Translations under genes and position numbers: made by a program
Shown: piece by piece, positions 60,558-64,000 of the stretch
How positions within the stretch are numbered: the first letter of the stretch is position 1
How the letters are laid out: each line of letters starts with the position of its first letter
Assembly (NCBI GenBank): GCA_900540945.1
Contig: UQHQ01000003.1
Coordinates: 1-64,000 of the forward strand
Source of the DNA: an uncultured Collinsella sp.
GTDB lineage: Bacteria; Actinomycetota; Coriobacteriia; Coriobacteriales; Coriobacteriaceae
Reading direction: 5' to 3'
DNA: 64,000 nucleotides
The notes under the pieces: model-generated
Seen by the model: the letters and a program-made list of their open reading frames with translations, nothing else
What the model was told of the DNA's origin: nothing
Databases searched by the model: none

Positions 60558-62003
60558 ATGGCGAACAACCATATTGCGGGCGCTGCCGCCCGCACCGTCG
60601 CGCCCAGCGAGCTGTGCCAGCGTATGCTGGCTAAAACCAGCAAGGGCACCTGCGGTCCCTGCATCCTGTATCTTGAGGATGGGACCATTTTTTATGGCCG
60701 TGCATGCGGTGCCGAGGGTACCGCAACCGGCGAGGTCTGCTTTAACACGTCGCTCGAGGGCTACTTTGAGGTCATGACCGACCCGAGCTATGCCGGCCAA
60801 ATCGTAACCATGACCTATCCGCAGATCGGCAACTACGGCATTGACGAGACCGATGTCCAGTCGGCCTTCCCCGGCGATACCGCTCGCCCCGCGAGCGCTC
60901 CCGCCATGCGCGGCATGGTCGTCCACGACATGTGCGCCACGCCTTCTAACTGGCGCTCGACCGTCAGCGTGCCGGAGTACCTGCGTGCACACGGCATCGT
61001 CGCTATCGAGGGCGTCGACACCCGCGCTCTCGTGCGCCACCTGCGCGACAACGGTTCCAAGATGGGCATAATCTCGACGGAGATCTTCGACGTCGACGAG
61101 CTTGCCGAGCGCCTGTCCGCCGCGCCTACGCTGGTCGGCGAGAACCTGGTCAAGACCGTGAGCTGCCCTGAGCCCCACGCTTTTGCCGTGAGCGACCTGC
61201 CCGCTACGCATGACTTTGCGCTTGCCCCTACCGCTCCTGCCCGCCACAAAGTGGTCGCCTACGACTGCGGTGTCAAGCGCGGCATCCTGGAGGGCCTGGT
61301 TCGTGCTGGCTGCAACCTCACCGTCGTGCCGTGGGATACACCCGCGCGTCAGGTGCTCGACATGAATCCCGATGGCGTCTTTTTGTCCAACGGCCCCGGC
61401 GACCCCGATGCCGTGGTGGAGACCTACGAGCAGGTGCAGCAGCTAATCGGCAAGGTGCCGGTTTTTGGCATCTGCCTTGGTCACCAGATGATCAGCTTGG
61501 CATGCGGCGCCCAGATGGAAAAGCTCAAATTCGGTCACCGTGGTGGCAACCAGCCGGTTATGAATCTGGTCAGCCGCCGTGTGGAGATCACCGCGCAAAA
61601 CCACGGCTTTGGCCTGTTGTTCCCCAGCTTGGGCAAGCTTGTCCCCGAGCTTTCGGGCGGCGAGACCGAGCACGCGGCCGATGGCGATCTGCGCGTCTGG
61701 GTGCGCCGCGGTATCGCGCCGGTCGTGATGAACGAGCGTTTCGGCCGCATTCGCCTGACGCATGTGAATCTCAATGACGGCACCGCCGAGGGCATTCAGC
61801 TGCTCGATGCGCCGTGCTTCTCGGTCCAGTATCACCCCGAGGCATCGCCCGGCCCCACCGATGCCCATTATCTCTTTACCGCCTTTACGCGACTCATGGA
61901 CGGCGAGGAGAACTATCTGGACATCGATACCGCCAAGGACCGCCTTGCCGGCTGGAATTTCGCCGAGAACGGTTCTGCCGCGACCGAGACCGAGGAGAAC
62001 TAA
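60558..62003 (+). CDS. carA: Carbamoyl-phosphate synthase small subunit
   Basis: 481 residues from ATG 60558 (MANNHIAGAAARTVA), 4 nt after AAGGAG. Glutamine amidotransferase subunit: N-terminal domain LEDGTIFYGRACGAEGTATGEVCFNTSLEGYFEV, catalytic Cys in FGICLGHQM, and HPEASPGP carrying the catalytic His/Glu. Longer than the usual about 380: about 30 residues extra at the N-terminus and about 45 inserted after NHGFG. carB starts 1 nt after its stop. Confidence 0.95.
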   Translation: MANNHIAGAAARTVAPSELCQRMLAKTSKGTCGPCILYLEDGTIFYGRACGAEGTATGEVCFNTSLEGYFEVMTDPSYAGQIVTMTYPQIGNYGIDETDVQSAFPGDTARPASAPAMRGMVVHDMCATPSNWRSTVSVPEYLRAHGIVAIEGVDTRALVRHLRDNGSKMGIISTEIFDVDELAERLSAAPTLVGENLVKTVSCPEPHAFAVSDLPATHDFALAPTAPARHKVVAYDCGVKRGILEGLVRAGCNLTVVPWDTPARQVLDMNPDGVFLSNGPGDPDAVVETYEQVQQLIGKVPVFGICLGHQMISLACGAQMEKLKFGHRGGNQPVMNLVSRRVEITAQNHGFGLLFPSLGKLVPELSGGETEHAADGDLRVWVRRGIAPVVMNERFGRIRLTHVNLNDGTAEGIQLLDAPCFSVQYHPEASPGPTDAHYLFTAFTRLMDGEENYLDIDTAKDRLAGWNFAENGSAATETEEN

Positions 62004-62004
62004 C

Positions 62005-64000
<1,996 letters not shown>

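Overview
The window looks like the replication-origin segment of a GC-rich member of the Coriobacteriia (Actinomycetota), most like Collinsella. This is inferred from the order rpmH / dnaA / dnaN / recF / gyrB / gyrA, the perfect parS sites, codon usage biased to G/C in third positions, paired WYL regulators, a Tat lipoprotein and an LPXTG adhesin. No database search was possible.

Layout. 1-11.8 kb is mostly minus-strand: tRNA-Lys, an M29-type aminopeptidase, purC, a two-component system, a Tat lipoprotein with a TSCPD-domain protein, a diguanylate cyclase overlapping a binding-protein gene, and purB. 11.8-16 kb is an accessory patch: structured repeats next to tRNA-Gly, then a large plus-strand thioester/SpaA-type LPXTG adhesin. 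16-25.4 kb holds a frameshifted, ligand-poor M28-like membrane protein, two WYL regulators, a DinG-type exonuclease-helicase and ddl. 25.4-31.8 kb is rlmN and then the minus-strand origin-left block parB, parA, rsmG, jag, yidC, yidD, rnpA, rpmH, with three perfect parS sites. Transcription switches strand at about 31.9 kb. From there dnaA (preceded by a GHKL-ATPase/winged-helix protein of unknown role), dnaN, recF, a DUF721 protein, gyrB and gyrA run rightwards. 43.4-50 kb has a tRNA-Ile/Ala/Ile trio, a DUF151 nuclease-like gene, two small unknown genes, typA, a polymer-forming-domain membrane protein, a TRIC-type channel and two tRNA-Ser genes. 50.5-64 kb is rpsF-ssb-rpsR-rplI, dnaB, purA, purD, a Nudix hydrolase, an ABC exporter, an unknown membrane protein, and carA-carB with a PyrR-type leader; carB runs off the window.

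How the genes fit together: the core is chromosome replication and segregation (DnaA, DnaN, RecF, gyrase, ParAB/parS, replicative helicase) with membrane insertion and RNA processing. Four purine genes (purC, purB, purA, purD) are scattered rather than in one operon, and carAB supplies carbamoyl phosphate.

The most unusual content is non-coding. There is a family of structured elements lying just past the terminators of tRNA genes (Lys, Gly, Ser), built from tRNA 3' tails, hairpins and an inverted T-arm; at Lys and Gly they repeat at about 180-192 bp. In addition there are at least four unrelated 100-136 bp palindromes in intergenic gaps, one with perfect 34-bp inverted arms. The origin carries a DnaA with an altered DNA-contact signature beside non-canonical box-like repeats, and an undescribed ATPase-like protein directly upstream of dnaA.
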